Below are positions 41,225-51,224 of a DNA stretch of 64,000 nucleotides, piece by piece; the first letter of the stretch is position 1, and each line of letters starts with the position of its first letter. Below the pieces are notes generated by a model. It did no database searches and was not told where the DNA came from. It worked only from the letters and a program-made list of their open reading frames with translations. The DNA lies in the NCBI GenBank assembly GCA_038736355.1, contig JAVYML010000003.1:1-64000 (forward strand), read 5' to 3'. The translations under genes and the position numbers were made by a program. The DNA comes from Candidatus Hadarchaeales archaeon. Lineage in GTDB: Archaea; Hadarchaeota; Hadarchaeia; Hadarchaeales; WYZ-LMO6.

Positions 41225-41752
41225 GTGATCGAAATAAGGTTCCACGGGAGGGGTGGACAGGGGGCTGTTACGGCGGCCCGCATGTTAGCGGAAGCCGCCT
41301 TTTTAGAAGGTAAATATGCTCAGGCCTTTCCCTTCTTCGGGGCGGAGAGAAGGGGAGCACCCGTGGTTTCCTTCGCGAGGATCGATACCAAACCCGTGAG
41401 GATAAGGAGTCAGATCTATGAGCCGGATCACGTGGTGGTGCTCGATAGCACCCTGCTCAAGACCGTCAACGTCACGGAGGGTCTAAAGCCAGGAGGTCTC
41501 TTGGTTGTGAACGCCAAGCAAAATCCGAAGCTGAGTGCTGGGAGGACGGTTTGGGTGGATGCCACCTCCATAGCAGTGGAGGAAATAGGGGCGCCCATTA
41601 CCAACATGGCCATGCTGGGAGCCTATGTGAGGGCTTCGGGGGAAGTGAGCTTGGAGTCGGTTCTTACCGTGGTGGGAAGGTACTTCAAGGGAAAGCTGGG
41701 GGAGAGGAACCTGAGGGCCATAAGGAGGGCCTACGAGGAGGCGAGGGAATGA
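41225..41752 (+). CDS. porG: Pyruvate/2-oxoacid:ferredoxin oxidoreductase, gamma subunit
   Basis: 175 aa. [21 protein letters not shown] and [19 protein letters not shown] are the signatures of the gamma subunit. It starts at GTG and overlaps the next start by four bases (ATGA). The four genes from here to 44944 give the archaeal four-subunit form, with the delta ferredoxin part fused to another domain. The complex oxidises pyruvate, or a related 2-oxoacid, to acyl-CoA and CO2 and reduces ferredoxin, or runs in reverse for carbon fixation. Sequence detail in the beta subunit favours pyruvate. Confidence 0.92.
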
Positions 41753-42900
41753 AGCTACTGCCAGGAATAGTGATAGATAGACCCGGAAGCAGTGTGGAAT
41801 ATTTGACCTCCGGATGGAGGTACCTACGTCCGGTGAGGGAGAGGAAAACCGCTCCTTGTGTTTCCGCCTGTCCGATAGAAAACGACATCCCTAGGATCCT
41901 TTGGTTGGTTAAAAGGGGAAGACTGGAGGAAGCTTGGAAGACCCTCAAGTCGACCAACCCCTTTCCCTCGATATGCGGGAGGGTGTGTTATCGTTTTTGT
42001 GAAGGGGCTTGCAACAGGAAGGATTTCGATGAGGCCATAGCCGTGAGGAGCGTGGAGCGTTTCCTGGGAGATCTCGGAAGGGAAAAGGGCTGGAGGGTGG
42101 AGCCGGGAAGGGCCACTGGACATTCGGTGGCGATAGTCGGTGGTGGTCCTTCAGGTCTCTCCTGCGCCTACCATTTGAGACTCAGGGGGCATGAGGTGAG
42201 GATCTTCGAAGCCAAGGAAAAGGAGGGTGGTTTGATGGCCTGGGGTATCTCGGAGGAACTCCTCCCCAGGGAGGTCCTGGAGGAAGAACTCTCCCTCCTA
42301 AGGGGGATGGGGGTGGAGGTGGAGAGGAGGGAGGTGAAGGGGAGGGGAGAGCTCAAGGGCTATGGGGCGTTGGTGTTGGCTACGGGGAGGAGCCCCCTTC
42401 CCGAAGGGTTGGCGGAAGGACTGAAAAGGAAGGGGGAAAAGGTGGAAGGGGACAAATGGGGGAGGACGGAGATAGGAGGACTTTTCGTTACGGGTGAGCT
42501 GGCGGCAGGGGTAAGGAGGGGGGTGGCCTGGGCCATAGGCTCTGGAAGGAGGACGGCCTTAGCAGTGGATGCTTTCCTCAAGGGTAGGGAGGTGGAGGAA
42601 GAAGGGGTGCCGCCCATCCTCGGTCTGGAGGAGATCAGACTGGACTACTTCAACTTTTCTCCTAGGGTGGGAGGGAGGGAAGGTCCCTCTTCGGAGGAAG
42701 AAGTGGAGGCGGAGGCTGGAAGGTGCTTCAGTTGTGGCATGTGCAACGGATGTGATAATTGCTGGATTTTCTGTCCGGAGGGATGTATCGTGAAGGAGGG
42801 GGAAACCGAATACAGGACGGATGAGAACTATTGTAAGGGATGCGGGATCTGTGCCCAAGAATGCCCTAGGGGCGTGATAAGGATGGAGGAGGAGGGATGA
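41749..42900 (+). CDS. GltD-like FAD oxidoreductase fused to PorD ferredoxin subunit
   Basis: 383 aa. Residues about 35-105 are the Cys-rich GltD-like N-domain ([14 protein letters not shown] and [17 protein letters not shown]). Residues about 122-285 are an FAD-binding domain ([41 protein letters not shown]), shorter than full GltD. Residues 325-383 are an 8Fe ferredoxin: [18 protein letters not shown] and [12 protein letters not shown], the PorD subunit. So the delta subunit carries its own flavin module, which could connect POR to another electron carrier. ATGA overlaps join it to porG and porA. The C-terminal assignment is sure; the role of the flavin part is inferred. Confidence 0.85.
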   Translation: MKLLPGIVIDRPGSSVEYLTSGWRYLRPVRERKTAPCVSACPIENDIPRILWLVKRGRLEEAWKTLKSTNPFPSICGRVCYRFCEGACNRKDFDEAIAVRSVERFLGDLGREKGWRVEPGRATGHSVAIVGGGPSGLSCAYHLRLRGHEVRIFEAKEKEGGLMAWGISEELLPREVLEEELSLLRGMGVEVERREVKGRGELKGYGALVLATGRSPLPEGLAEGLKRKGEKVEGDKWGRTEIGGLFVTGELAAGVRRGVAWAIGSGRRTALAVDAFLKGREVEEEGVPPILGLEEIRLDYFNFSPRVGGREGPSSEEEVEAEAGRCFSCGMCNGCDNCWIFCPEGCIVKEGETEYRTDENYCKGCGICAQECPRGVIRMEEEG

Positions 42901-44072
42901 AGCTATTACTCAACGGAAACGAGGCCGCGGCCTTGGCGGCCAAGCTCGCTAGGGTTCAAGTGATTTCCGCCTATCCCATCACCCCCCAGACGGTGGTGGT
43001 GGAAACCCTAGCCAAGTACGTGGCCGATGGGGAGTTGGATGCCGAGTTCGTGAAGGTGGAATCGGAGCATAGTGCCTTGAGCGTTTGCTTGGGTGCCTCC
43101 GCCGCGGGTGCAAGGGCCTTCACCGCCACCTCCTCCCAGGGTCTCATGCTGATGAGTGAAATCCTGTACGTGGTCTCGGGCATGAGGCTTCCGGTGGTGA
43201 TGGCCAATGCCAATCGTTCCCTCTCCGCCCCCCTGAGTATCTGGAACGATCAGCAGGATTCCCTCTCGGTCAGAGACAGTGGCTGGATCCAGCTCTACTG
43301 TGAGAACAACCAGGAGATCCTCGATCTCCTTCTCCAGGCCTTCCTCTTGGCGGAGCGCATTTCCCTGCCCGCGATGGTTTGCTACGATGGGTACATCCTT
43401 TCCCACACGGCCGAGGCCGTGGAGGTACCAGAACAGGCTGAGGTGGATGCCTTCCTTCCCCCCTATTCTCCGGCTTTCAAGTTGGATCCTTCCCGCCCCC
43501 TCACGATGGGTCCCGTGGGAGTACCGGAGGTTTACATGGAGGCAAGGTATCTACAGCATCGTGACATGCGAAGGGCTAAAGAGGAATTCGTGAGGGTGAC
43601 GGAAGAATTCCGGAGGAGGTTCGGGAGGAAATACGGAATTCTGGAGGAGTATAGGACGGAAGATGCTGAGCTCCTCCTCTTCACGATGGGATCCTTGATG
43701 GGAACGGTCAGGGAGGCGGTGGACAGGTGCAGGGAAAAGGGGGAAAAGGTGGGGGCGGTGAAGCTCACCCTCTACCGCCCCTTCCCGGAACAGGAGGTCG
43801 TGAGGGCACTCTCTAGGGGTAAGGTGGTGGGGATACTCGAGAAAGATATCTCCACAGGATGGATGGGTGCCCTCTATACGGATACCGTGGCTGCCTTCGC
43901 GAACGAGTCCAAGAGACCCCTTTTCCAGAACTTCATCTTGGGTTTGGGGAGTAGGGATGTGAGGGTGGAAGATGTGGAAGGGATCGTGGCGAGGCTCAAG
44001 AAGGTGGTGGAGGAAGGAAGGGTGGAAGAAAACCCCTGTTGGATAGGGGTAAAGAAGGAGCTGGTGGAATGA
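42897..44072 (+). CDS. porA: Pyruvate/2-oxoacid:ferredoxin oxidoreductase, alpha subunit
   Basis: 391 aa. The opening [29 protein letters not shown] contains the conserved YPITP motif, and [29 protein letters not shown] is the pyrimidine-domain signature that binds thiamine diphosphate with the beta subunit. The last third is the transketolase-like C-terminal domain. It starts with an ATGA overlap and ends overlapping the beta-subunit start. Size and motifs are normal. Confidence 0.93.
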   Translation: MKLLLNGNEAAALAAKLARVQVISAYPITPQTVVVETLAKYVADGELDAEFVKVESEHSALSVCLGASAAGARAFTATSSQGLMLMSEILYVVSGMRLPVVMANANRSLSAPLSIWNDQQDSLSVRDSGWIQLYCENNQEILDLLLQAFLLAERISLPAMVCYDGYILSHTAEAVEVPEQAEVDAFLPPYSPAFKLDPSRPLTMGPVGVPEVYMEARYLQHRDMRRAKEEFVRVTEEFRRRFGRKYGILEEYRTEDAELLLFTMGSLMGTVREAVDRCREKGEKVGAVKLTLYRPFPEQEVVRALSRGKVVGILEKDISTGWMGALYTDTVAAFANESKRPLFQNFILGLGSRDVRVEDVEGIVARLKKVVEEGRVEENPCWIGVKKELVE

Positions 44073-44944
44073 TACCCGAAGAAGAGCTTCTGGCACCAGG
44101 ACATCGTGCCTGTCCTGGATGTGGTGAGGTCATGGCCCTCAGGTGGATCCTGAAGGCCTTGGGGAGGGAGATAATCGTGGTGCAGGCCACCGGTTGTATG
44201 GAGGTCACCACCACTCCCTATCCCCAGACTTCTTGGAGGGTCCCCTGGATTCACGGGGCCTTCGAGAACGCGGCTGCCATCGCCTCGGGGGTGGAGGTGG
44301 CCCTCAAGAGGCTGGGGAGGAAGGGGGTGAAGGTGGTGGCCATAGCGGGGGACGGGGGGACGGCAGACATAGGGCTCCAGGCCCTTTCCGGAATGATGGA
44401 GAGGGGACACAACGTGCTCTATGTGTGCACCGACAATGAGGCCTACATGAACACGGGCATACAGAGGAGCGGGACCACCCCCTTCGGTGCTTGGACCACC
44501 ACCACCCCTGCGGGAAAACTCTGGAAGGGAGAGGATAGGCCCAAAAAGGATGTACCTTCCATAGCTTTGGCCCACCGCATTCCCTATGTGGCCACTGCCT
44601 CCGTGGGATATCCCAAGGATCTCTTCTGGAAGGTGAGGAAGGCGGCGAGCGTGGAGGGACCCTCCTATCTCCATGTCCACTGTCCTTGCCCCACCGGTTG
44701 GAGACACGATTCCTCCCTTACGGTGAGGATAGCGAGGTTGGCCGTAGAGACGGGTTGTTGGATCCTCTGGGAGGCCGAGGGGGGGAGGATCAAGTTAACC
44801 TTCAGACCGAAGCGGAGGAAGCCCGTGAGGGAGTACCTCAGGCTCCAGGGGAGGTTCTCCCATCTGACGGAAGAGGAGGTGGAGAGGATTCAGAGGGAAG
44901 TGGATGAACGCTGCAGGGAGCTGAATTTGGGCTGGTATGGATAA
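44069..44944 (+). CDS. porB: Pyruvate/2-oxoacid:ferredoxin oxidoreductase, beta subunit
   Basis: 291 aa. Thiamine diphosphate is bound by [18 protein letters not shown], and a [4Fe-4S] cluster by [12 protein letters not shown] with further Cys ([15 protein letters not shown]). The segment [20 protein letters not shown] with TTTTPAGK is typical of pyruvate-specific PorB. I use the ATG at 44069 ([11 protein letters not shown]), which overlaps porA by four bases; the earlier frame runs over porA. It ends one base before the convergent ThrRS gene. Confidence 0.92.
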   Translation: MIPEEELLAPGHRACPGCGEVMALRWILKALGREIIVVQATGCMEVTTTPYPQTSWRVPWIHGAFENAAAIASGVEVALKRLGRKGVKVVAIAGDGGTADIGLQALSGMMERGHNVLYVCTDNEAYMNTGIQRSGTTPFGAWTTTTPAGKLWKGEDRPKKDVPSIALAHRIPYVATASVGYPKDLFWKVRKAASVEGPSYLHVHCPCPTGWRHDSSLTVRIARLAVETGCWILWEAEGGRIKLTFRPKRRKPVREYLRLQGRFSHLTEEEVERIQREVDERCRELNLGWYG

Positions 44945-44945
44945 T

Positions 44946-46790
44946 CTATGAGCCCACGAAGATGGGACGGAGGGAAAGCCTCCTGGGGAGGGTTAGGGGA
45001 CGGTGTGGGAAGCCTTCACACTTCTTCCTTATTTCCTCCGCCAGCTCCTCCACCCCATACTCCCTCACTTCCGAACCCCTCACCCTCACGGAAAGCTTCC
45101 CGCTCTCCATTTCCCTGTTCCCCACCACTGCTATGTAGGGAATCCACTCCCTCTCCGCCTCCCTGATCTTTCTCGCCACAGTCCAATCCCTATCGTCTAC
45201 GTCGGCCCTCACCCCTTTCCCTTCTAGGAATTCCGCATCCCCAAGGCAGCGCTCCAAGTGACGGTCCCCCACGGGAATCAGCCTGACCTGTGTGGGGGAG
45301 AGCCAGAGGGGAAGGGAGGGGGGTTTTCCCTCCCTCCTCATCCTCTCCGCGTTCTCGAGTAGGGCATAGATCCAGCGTTCTATGGATCCCATGGAGGAAT
45401 GGAGGATCACGCATCCCTTCTTCTTTCCCTGGTCGTCCGTGTAGAGGATCCCATACCTCTCGGAATCTTCCAGATCGAGCTGGACGGTGGAGAGCTGGGA
45501 GTTCCCTCCCTCCGGATCCAAGAACTGGAGCTCGTGCTTCATCACCCAGTAATGCTTCCTTCCAGGCAGGAGCTCCAAGAGCGCCGGTCTTCCCTCTTCC
45601 CTCACCAACTCCAGAATGAAGTTCCTGTGTTCTAGGTAGAATTCCTCCACCACCCTGAAGACCAACGCGTAGGGAAGACCCATCCTACGGACGGGTTCCA
45701 AAAAGAGACGGAAGAGGAGCTTGTACTCCTCTAGGGCCTGGGGGAGATCGGAACAGAAGCAATGGAGGTCGGGCATGGTGAAGGAACGGAGGCGTTTGAG
45801 TCCCACGCATTCCCCGCTCTGCTCCAACCTGAAGGAGGGGGAGAGCTCGAAGACCCTGAGGGGAAGCTGTCGGTAGCTGAGCTGGGCTTCCTTCATCATC
45901 CTGAAGAGGCCGAAATCACCTGCAAACCTCAGCAGGAGGGTCTTACCGGGAAGCTTGATCCTGTAATCCTTAGCCAGGAACTTGGCCGCCTGCGCACCTA
46001 TATCCTTCTCTTCCAGCCTGTAGAGGAGGGGTGTCTGGATGAAGAGGGCCCCCACGCTTCTAGCCAGTTGGGCGGCATAATCCTCGAGCAGGGATTTCAA
46101 TAGTTCACCCTTTGGATAGAAGCGGAAATGCCCCACATCGCTTGCCGGTTCGTAATCCACCAGCTCCAACCTCCGCATGAGGTGCAGGTGAGCTGGTTCC
46201 TCCCCTCTTCCCCCCCTTTCCGCGAGCAGGTATTGTTTTAGGAAGGGATTTCCTTCCAGGAGCTTGCAGGCTTCGAGCCTTTCCGGATCCACCCTCTCCT
46301 CCCTCCCGTCGGGGGAGAGAACCCTCAGCTCCCCCCCCTCCTCCCTCTCGCTGGAAAGGGGGGCGGGCTCGGGCGAGATGGTTCTCGAGAGTTCGCTCAA
46401 GGGATGTCCTTTACATCGGAGGGTGAAGGCCTTGTACCATCCGAAGGGGACATGGAGGACTTCGAGTCCCTTCTCGGTGAGTTTCTCCCTGAGTCCCTTC
46501 AGGATCCTCAGGGCAATGTCGGGGGAGGAAAGGGAGGGACTGAGGTGGGCATAGGGATAGACCGCCACCCTCCCCACCCCCAGTTTTTTGCATAGGTCCA
46601 GGATTTCCTCCGAGGCCTTGGAGATAACCACCTCTGGATTCCTACCATCCTCCTCCTCCACCGCTGTGAAGGCCACCAGCACTTCTTCCACCCTTCCCTC
46701 CCCCTTTCCTTCCTCCACCTCCTCCGCCATCGGGGTGGGCTGGAGGGCCTTGAATTCCAGGAAATCGGCGTGGATGAGGAGCAGACGCAT
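44946..46790 (-). CDS. thrS: Threonyl-tRNA synthetase, archaeal type
   Basis: 614 aa. It begins with the archaea-specific editing domain (RLLLIHADFLEFKALQPTP, then VYPYAHLSPSLSSPDIALRIL), related to D-aminoacyl-tRNA deacylase, which removes mischarged serine. The class II core follows (RLEQSGECVGLKRLRSFTMPDLHCFC with the zinc Cys, and QVRLIPVGDRH at the start of the anticodon-binding domain). Length and order are standard. It diverges from the S2P-type protease with about 75 bp between the starts. Confidence 0.93.
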   Translation of the reverse strand: MRLLLIHADFLEFKALQPTPMAEEVEEGKGEGRVEEVLVAFTAVEEEDGRNPEVVISKASEEILDLCKKLGVGRVAVYPYAHLSPSLSSPDIALRILKGLREKLTEKGLEVLHVPFGWYKAFTLRCKGHPLSELSRTISPEPAPLSSEREEGGELRVLSPDGREERVDPERLEACKLLEGNPFLKQYLLAERGGRGEEPAHLHLMRRLELVDYEPASDVGHFRFYPKGELLKSLLEDYAAQLARSVGALFIQTPLLYRLEEKDIGAQAAKFLAKDYRIKLPGKTLLLRFAGDFGLFRMMKEAQLSYRQLPLRVFELSPSFRLEQSGECVGLKRLRSFTMPDLHCFCSDLPQALEEYKLLFRLFLEPVRRMGLPYALVFRVVEEFYLEHRNFILELVREEGRPALLELLPGRKHYWVMKHELQFLDPEGGNSQLSTVQLDLEDSERYGILYTDDQGKKKGCVILHSSMGSIERWIYALLENAERMRREGKPPSLPLWLSPTQVRLIPVGDRHLERCLGDAEFLEGKGVRADVDDRDWTVARKIREAEREWIPYIAVVGNREMESGKLSVRVRGSEVREYGVEELAEEIRKKCEGFPHRPLTLPRRLSLRPIFVGS

Positions 46791-46865
46791 CCGGCTGGAG
46801 TCTTCCGGGAGGGATATTTACTTATCGCTCCAAACCACGGAGGAGGTGGAAGGACGGAAAAAAGG

Positions 46866-47990
46866 GTGATAAGGGCGGAGTGCCTTTCCTGTGGCTACGA
46901 GGACTACCGGATGTCCTCCCTCGGTCTCGGAGAGCTGTTGAAGGACAGGTGTCCCAAATGCGGTGGAGACTTAGCCGTTACGGGGAAGGAACTTCCCAGA
47001 GAGTGGGAGGAGGTACTCTCCGAGGTGGAGAAGGAGTTCTTGGTGGTGGATTTCGTGTTCGGTAAGGGGGAAGGGGAGCTCGAAGTGGAGGCTAGACCGA
47101 ATTCCTCCTTCTCCAGACTCCTGCGTGCCCTGAGGCCCAAGAGGAAGATCTGTGCCCTCAGGAGAAGGGACGGGAGCCTTTACCTCAGGATCTTTACCCT
47201 CCCTCCTCCCAAGAGGGAAAAACCCTACCTCCCCTCCCTCCTCCTCGGGCTGACGCTCCTTTCGGTTTTCGGATCCAGCTACTTCTTTCTTTTCGGAGAA
47301 ACGACGAAGGCCATGCTCTTCTCCATAAGTCTGATGGGAATCCTGGCTTCGCATGAACTCGGCCACGGGATCGCCGCTAGGAGAAACGGAGTGGAGGCTT
47401 CCCCCCCATACTTCATCCCAGCACCCACCTATCTGGGCACGTTGGGAGCGGTGGTGAGGGTGAGGAGCCCCATCCCTTCTAGGAATGCCCTGGTAGAGGT
47501 AGGGGCCTATGGGCCCTTGCTTGGTTTCCTGGCGGCCCTCTCCGTCAGTTTGCTGGGACTCCTCTGGGGAGGGAAGGGAGAAACGGGTTTCCTCACGACT
47601 CCGGTTCTCCTCTTCCTGAGGTCACTGGTCGGGAGGGGGTCCGACAATCCCCTCGTTCTCGCGGGTTCGGTAATGATGGTCATCACCTTCCTCAACCTCC
47701 TCCCTGCAGGGCAGCTGGATGGGGGACACGTGGCGAGGGGGCTCATGAATACTAGGAACCACCACACCCTCACGAAGATCGTGGGTCTGGGTCTTCTTTT
47801 CTCGGGCCTCCTTCTACCCTACTATCCCTTCTTTTGGGTCTGGGGCTTCCTCATCCTCCTCTTTTTCGGTCGTCCACATGCTGGGGTGCTGGACGATCTT
47901 TCCCCCCTCTCCTCCTCCCACCGTTTTCTGGCCTTCGCGACCTTCCTCCTCCTTCCCCTCACCTTTCCCCTGCCCGAGGTATGGGTATGA
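46866..47990 (+). CDS. Site-2-type intramembrane metalloprotease with zinc-ribbon N-terminus
   Basis: 374 aa. Residues 5-40 look like a zinc ribbon (ECLSCGYEDYRM and CPKCGGDLA). A membrane region then carries the catalytic HELGHGIAARRNG and, much later, the third ligand motif NLLPAGQLDGGHVARG, as in S2P/M50 proteases. The FIPAPTYLGTLGAVVRVRSP stretch is typical of the archaeal FtsH-like M50 branch. It should cut membrane-anchored regulators or remnants in the bilayer. I start at GTG 46866 (VIRAECLSCGYED); the longer frame reaches back over the ThrRS start. The stop overlaps the thymidylate kinase ATG. Confidence 0.88.
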   Translation: MIRAECLSCGYEDYRMSSLGLGELLKDRCPKCGGDLAVTGKELPREWEEVLSEVEKEFLVVDFVFGKGEGELEVEARPNSSFSRLLRALRPKRKICALRRRDGSLYLRIFTLPPPKREKPYLPSLLLGLTLLSVFGSSYFFLFGETTKAMLFSISLMGILASHELGHGIAARRNGVEASPPYFIPAPTYLGTLGAVVRVRSPIPSRNALVEVGAYGPLLGFLAALSVSLLGLLWGGKGETGFLTTPVLLFLRSLVGRGSDNPLVLAGSVMMVITFLNLLPAGQLDGGHVARGLMNTRNHHTLTKIVGLGLLFSGLLLPYYPFFWVWGFLILLFFGRPHAGVLDDLSPLSSSHRFLAFATFLLLPLTFPLPEVWV

Positions 47991-48577
47991 AGGGAAAGCT
48001 GCTCTGCGTGGAGGGATTGGATGGATGCGGCAAGAGCACGCAGGTGGACCTCTTGGCGAAGTGGTTGCGTTCTTTGGGCTATCCTGTTTTGCGTACGGCG
48101 GAACCGACCAAGGGATCCATAGGAAGACTCATAAGGAAGGGGCTGAGGGAAGGGGGCCTGACCGCCGAGGTGGAGGCCCTCCTCTTCGCCGCCGATAGGA
48201 TGGACCATGCCTCCCGTCTGCTTTTCCCCGCCCTGAGGGAGGGAAAGATGGTGGTGAGTGAAAGGGGCCTTTACTCTTCCATAGCCTACCAGTGCGCAAG
48301 GGGTTTGAAGGAGGAATGGATAAGGGAGCTCAACAGGTTTTCCCCCCTTCCAGACCTCACCCTTTTCTTGGACCTCCCCCCAGAGGAATGTTTGAAGAGG
48401 ATGGAGGGGAAGAAACTGGATCTCTTTGAGAGGGATTTGGAGTTCCAGAGGAAGGTCAGGGAGAAATACTTGGAGTTGGTCGGGAGGGGGGAGATGGAGA
48501 GGATAGAGGGGAGGGGATCGGTGGGGGAGGTACATGAAAGGATGAAGGAAGCGGTGTTGCGGTGGTTAGGGAGGTGA
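47987..48577 (+). CDS. tmk: Thymidylate kinase
   Basis: 196 aa. P loop LLCVEGLDGCGKSTQ, the DR[YH]-type segment ADRMDHASRLL, and the SERGLYSSIAYQC and TLFLDLPPEECLKR motifs mark thymidylate kinase, which converts dTMP to dTDP. The ATG at 47987 overlaps the preceding stop (ATGA); another ATG two codons earlier is possible. It is four bases from the SRP54 start, so the run from the protease to SRP54 and beyond reads as one unit. Confidence 0.92.
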   Translation: MKGKLLCVEGLDGCGKSTQVDLLAKWLRSLGYPVLRTAEPTKGSIGRLIRKGLREGGLTAEVEALLFAADRMDHASRLLFPALREGKMVVSERGLYSSIAYQCARGLKEEWIRELNRFSPLPDLTLFLDLPPEECLKRMEGKKLDLFERDLEFQRKVREKYLELVGRGEMERIEGRGSVGEVHERMKEAVLRWLGR

Positions 48578-48581
48578 AGGA

Positions 48582-49931
48582 ATGGTTCTAGAAAGATTGG
48601 GAAAGGCCCTGCATGGAGCCCTTCAAAAGCTCGCCAGGGCCCCGCATTTGGATGAGGAAACGGTGAAGGAGCTCGTGAGGGATCTCCAGAGGGCCCTTCT
48701 ACAGGCGGATGTGAACGTTCAGCTGGTCCTCGACCTCACGAAGAGGTTGGAGGAACGCCTCAGGAAGGAGGTCCCCCCGCCGGGGATGAGCAGAAGGGAA
48801 CATGCGGTGAAGATAGTTTACGAGGAACTCTCCAGTCTATTGGGGAAACCCTCTTCCTTTGAGCTGAAGAGGGGAGGACCTACCGTGGTCCTCATGGTGG
48901 GTCTTCAGGGGAGCGGTAAAACCACTTCCGTGGCCAAGCTAGCCTACCACTTCAAGAAAAAGGGCTTTAGGGTGGGAATCGTATGTGCCGATACCTTCAG
49001 GGCTGGAGCCTATGAGCAACTTTTCCAGCTCGGTCAGAAGGCTGGAGTGGAAGTTTGGGGGGACCCCACGGCAAAGGATTCGGTTGAGCTCGCCAGGAGG
49101 GGGGTGGAGGAACTTAGGAAGAAATGCGACCTGATCCTCGTGGATTCGGCGGGGAGACACAAGGAGGAGAGGGGACTGATGGAGGAGATGAAGAAGATGG
49201 TGGAAGAACTGCAGCCGGATGAGGTGATGCTGGTGGTGGATGGCACCCTGGGACAGCAGGCTAGGGATCAGGCGGAGGCCTTCAGGAAGGTGGCACCCTT
49301 GGGCTCCATCCTCGTGACCAAGCTCGATGGGACGGCGAAGGGTGGAGGAGCCCTTTCGGCCGTGGCGGCCACGGGTGCACCCATCAAGTTCATAGGGACG
49401 GGGGAACACCTGGAGGACCTAGAACCCTTTTCTCCCCCGAAGTTCATGGCGAGGCTTTTGGGAATGGGGGACTTGGAGACTTTCTTCAGGAGGATGGAGG
49501 AGACGATGGGGGAAAAGGCCGGGGAGGAGATGAAGGAAGCCCTCAGGGGAAAGCTCACCCTCAAAATGGTTTACGAGCAGTTGGAGGCCATGAGCAAGAT
49601 GGGTCCCCTGAAAAAGATAGCCAACCTCCTTCCCGGGGTGGGGGTCTCCCTTTCGGAAGAGCAGTTGAGGGTGGGGGAGGAAAAACTGAAACGTTTCAAG
49701 GTGATCATGCAATCGATGACACCCCAGGAACTGGAAAACCCCGAGATCCTCAACGCTTCCAGGATAAGGAGGATAGCCAAGGGATCTGGTACGAGCGAGG
49801 CGGAAGTGAGGGAACTTTTGAAGCAATATGAGCTCATGAAGAAGATGCTGAAAATGCTTGGGAAGGGGAGACTGCCCAGGGTGGGGCCTCTGGGAAAGCT
49901 GGTGAAAGAACTGGAAAAGAGGGGGAGATAG
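48582..49931 (+). CDS. srp54: Signal recognition particle protein SRP54
   Basis: 449 aa, standard length. N domain at 1-85, G domain with GLQGSGKTTSVAKLA (G1), CADTFRAGAYEQL, LVDSAGRHKEE and VTKLDGTAKGG, and a Met-rich M domain from about 300 (LLKQYELMKKMLKMLGKG near the end). It binds signal sequences and 7S RNA and delivers ribosomes to the membrane. It is followed by ribosomal protein L21e and RpoF, a common archaeal neighbourhood. Confidence 0.96.
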   Translation: MVLERLGKALHGALQKLARAPHLDEETVKELVRDLQRALLQADVNVQLVLDLTKRLEERLRKEVPPPGMSRREHAVKIVYEELSSLLGKPSSFELKRGGPTVVLMVGLQGSGKTTSVAKLAYHFKKKGFRVGIVCADTFRAGAYEQLFQLGQKAGVEVWGDPTAKDSVELARRGVEELRKKCDLILVDSAGRHKEERGLMEEMKKMVEELQPDEVMLVVDGTLGQQARDQAEAFRKVAPLGSILVTKLDGTAKGGGALSAVAATGAPIKFIGTGEHLEDLEPFSPPKFMARLLGMGDLETFFRRMEETMGEKAGEEMKEALRGKLTLKMVYEQLEAMSKMGPLKKIANLLPGVGVSLSEEQLRVGEEKLKRFKVIMQSMTPQELENPEILNASRIRRIAKGSGTSEAEVRELLKQYELMKKMLKMLGKGRLPRVGPLGKLVKELEKRGR

Positions 49932-49965
49932 GTTTTTGAGGCATCCAGTTCCACTTTTTTGCGAT

Positions 49966-50232
49966 ATGACCAAGGCTAGGAAGAAGCTCACCAAGAAGAG
50001 GGGAGAGGCCCTCACGGCTGGGAGGATCATGGGAGGTTTTGAGATGGGGGAAAGGGTGGTGTTGAAGATAGAGCCCAGCGTGCAGAAGGGGAGGCCCCAT
50101 CCGAGGTACCAGGGAAGGGTGGGAGTGGTGGTGGGTAGGAGGGGAAGGGCCTACGAGGTGGAGATTACCGATGGAGGGAAAAGGAAAAGGATTATTATTT
50201 TGCCTGAGCACCTGCAAAGGGTGGGTGAGTGA
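49966..50232 (+). CDS. rpl21e: 50S ribosomal protein L21e
   Basis: 88 aa, basic. GERVVLKIEPSVQKGRPHPRYQGRVGVVVG is the family signature, including the SH3-like core. The start is the ATG at 49966 (MTKARKKLTKKRG), 34 bp after SRP54; the ten-codon upstream extension is unlike the family. The end overlaps the GTG of rpoF by four bases. Confidence 0.93.
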   Translation: MTKARKKLTKKRGEALTAGRIMGGFEMGERVVLKIEPSVQKGRPHPRYQGRVGVVVGRRGRAYEVEITDGGKRKRIIILPEHLQRVGE

Positions 50233-50567
50233 TAGGTTCTGGGATAGTTTCGGAAAGACCGGTTACGCTGGCTGAGGTCCTGCAGCTCCTCGAGGAGATA
50301 AAGAAGGAAAGGGAGCTCAGGTACGAACAGCGCTTGGATTACGATTATGCCCAGAAGTTCGTGAGGGTGAAGCCGGATGGGGCCGCCAAACTGGTGGAGG
50401 AATTGATGAAGAACTTCGAGCTCAGGGAGACGGTGGCGGTCCAGCTGGTGGATCTGATGCCCGAGACCCCTGAGGAAGTGGAAATGCTTCTCTCGAAGGA
50501 GAGGAAAAGACTGAGTCCAGAGGAGACCAAGAAGTTGTTGGAGCTCCTCGACCAATATAGGAAGTGA
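50229..50567 (+). CDS. rpoF: RNA polymerase subunit F (Rpb4 homologue)
   Basis: 112 aa, mostly helical and charged. SERPVTLAEVLQLLEEIKKE and YAQKFVRVKPDGAAKLVEELM match archaeal Rpb4/RpoF, which pairs with RpoE to form the polymerase stalk. It lies between L21e and DUF655, the conserved archaeal order. GTG start, coupled to L21e. Length is normal. Confidence 0.88.
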   Translation: MIGSGIVSERPVTLAEVLQLLEEIKKERELRYEQRLDYDYAQKFVRVKPDGAAKLVEELMKNFELRETVAVQLVDLMPETPEEVEMLLSKERKRLSPEETKKLLELLDQYRK

Positions 50568-50583
50568 AGAAGGGGAGGAGACT

Positions 50584-51174
50584 TTGGCTCAGAAGAAGTT
50601 TGAGGATTACGGGATAGTGTTGGACTTCCTCCCACAGGGCCATCCGAACGATCCCAGACCCATCCATCTCAGGGAGCCTGTGGTCCAGCTTTTGGGCGAA
50701 GACTTCTTCACCCTCTTGGAAGTGGTGCCCAAGAAGGGGATGAAGTTCGAGGTGCAGGAAAGGGTGTTCATAGGTAAGGGGGAGAGGGAAAAGGTGGAGA
50801 GGATCAGGAGGAGAATAGGTTACGAGGATTTGACGGCGGCGGCCAAGGCGGTGCTCCCGGAAGCGGTGAGGAAGCTCGTGGAAAGCCATCCCGAGAGGTT
50901 CTTGGATTTTTTCAACAAGGCAGGTCCTGTGACCACGAGGTTCCACCAGTTAGAGCTCATTCCTGGAATAGGAAAGAAACTCATGTGGAGTATCTTGGAG
51001 GAGAGGGAGAAGGCCCCCTTTTCCAGCTTGGAGGATCTCAAGAACAGGGTGAAAGGCCTGGGGGACCTGAAGGAGATGGTGGCCAACAGGATCCTGAAAG
51101 AACTGAAGGGTGAGGACAGGTACAGGATTTTCGTTAGGCCACCCTCGAAGAAGGCTGAGGAAGAGGAGGTCTAG
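50584..51174 (+). CDS. DUF655 family protein
   Basis: 196 aa. The N-terminal OB-like part (FEDYGIVLDFLPQGHPNDPR) and the helix-hairpin-helix part (LELIPGIGKKLMWSILEERE) identify this archaeal family, found next to L21e and RpoF. Nucleic acid binding is likely from the HhH; the precise role is unknown to me. The start is TTG (LAQKKFEDYG) 17 bp after rpoF, with GGGGAGG upstream as a ribosome site. The very acidic C-terminus (AEEEEV) is typical. Confidence 0.87.
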   Translation: MAQKKFEDYGIVLDFLPQGHPNDPRPIHLREPVVQLLGEDFFTLLEVVPKKGMKFEVQERVFIGKGEREKVERIRRRIGYEDLTAAAKAVLPEAVRKLVESHPERFLDFFNKAGPVTTRFHQLELIPGIGKKLMWSILEEREKAPFSSLEDLKNRVKGLGDLKEMVANRILKELKGEDRYRIFVRPPSKKAEEEEV

Positions 51175-51224
51175 GGGGCCTTAGGGCTCTCCGGACATGC
51201 CTTTCGGCCGGGAAAGGGGGAAGG

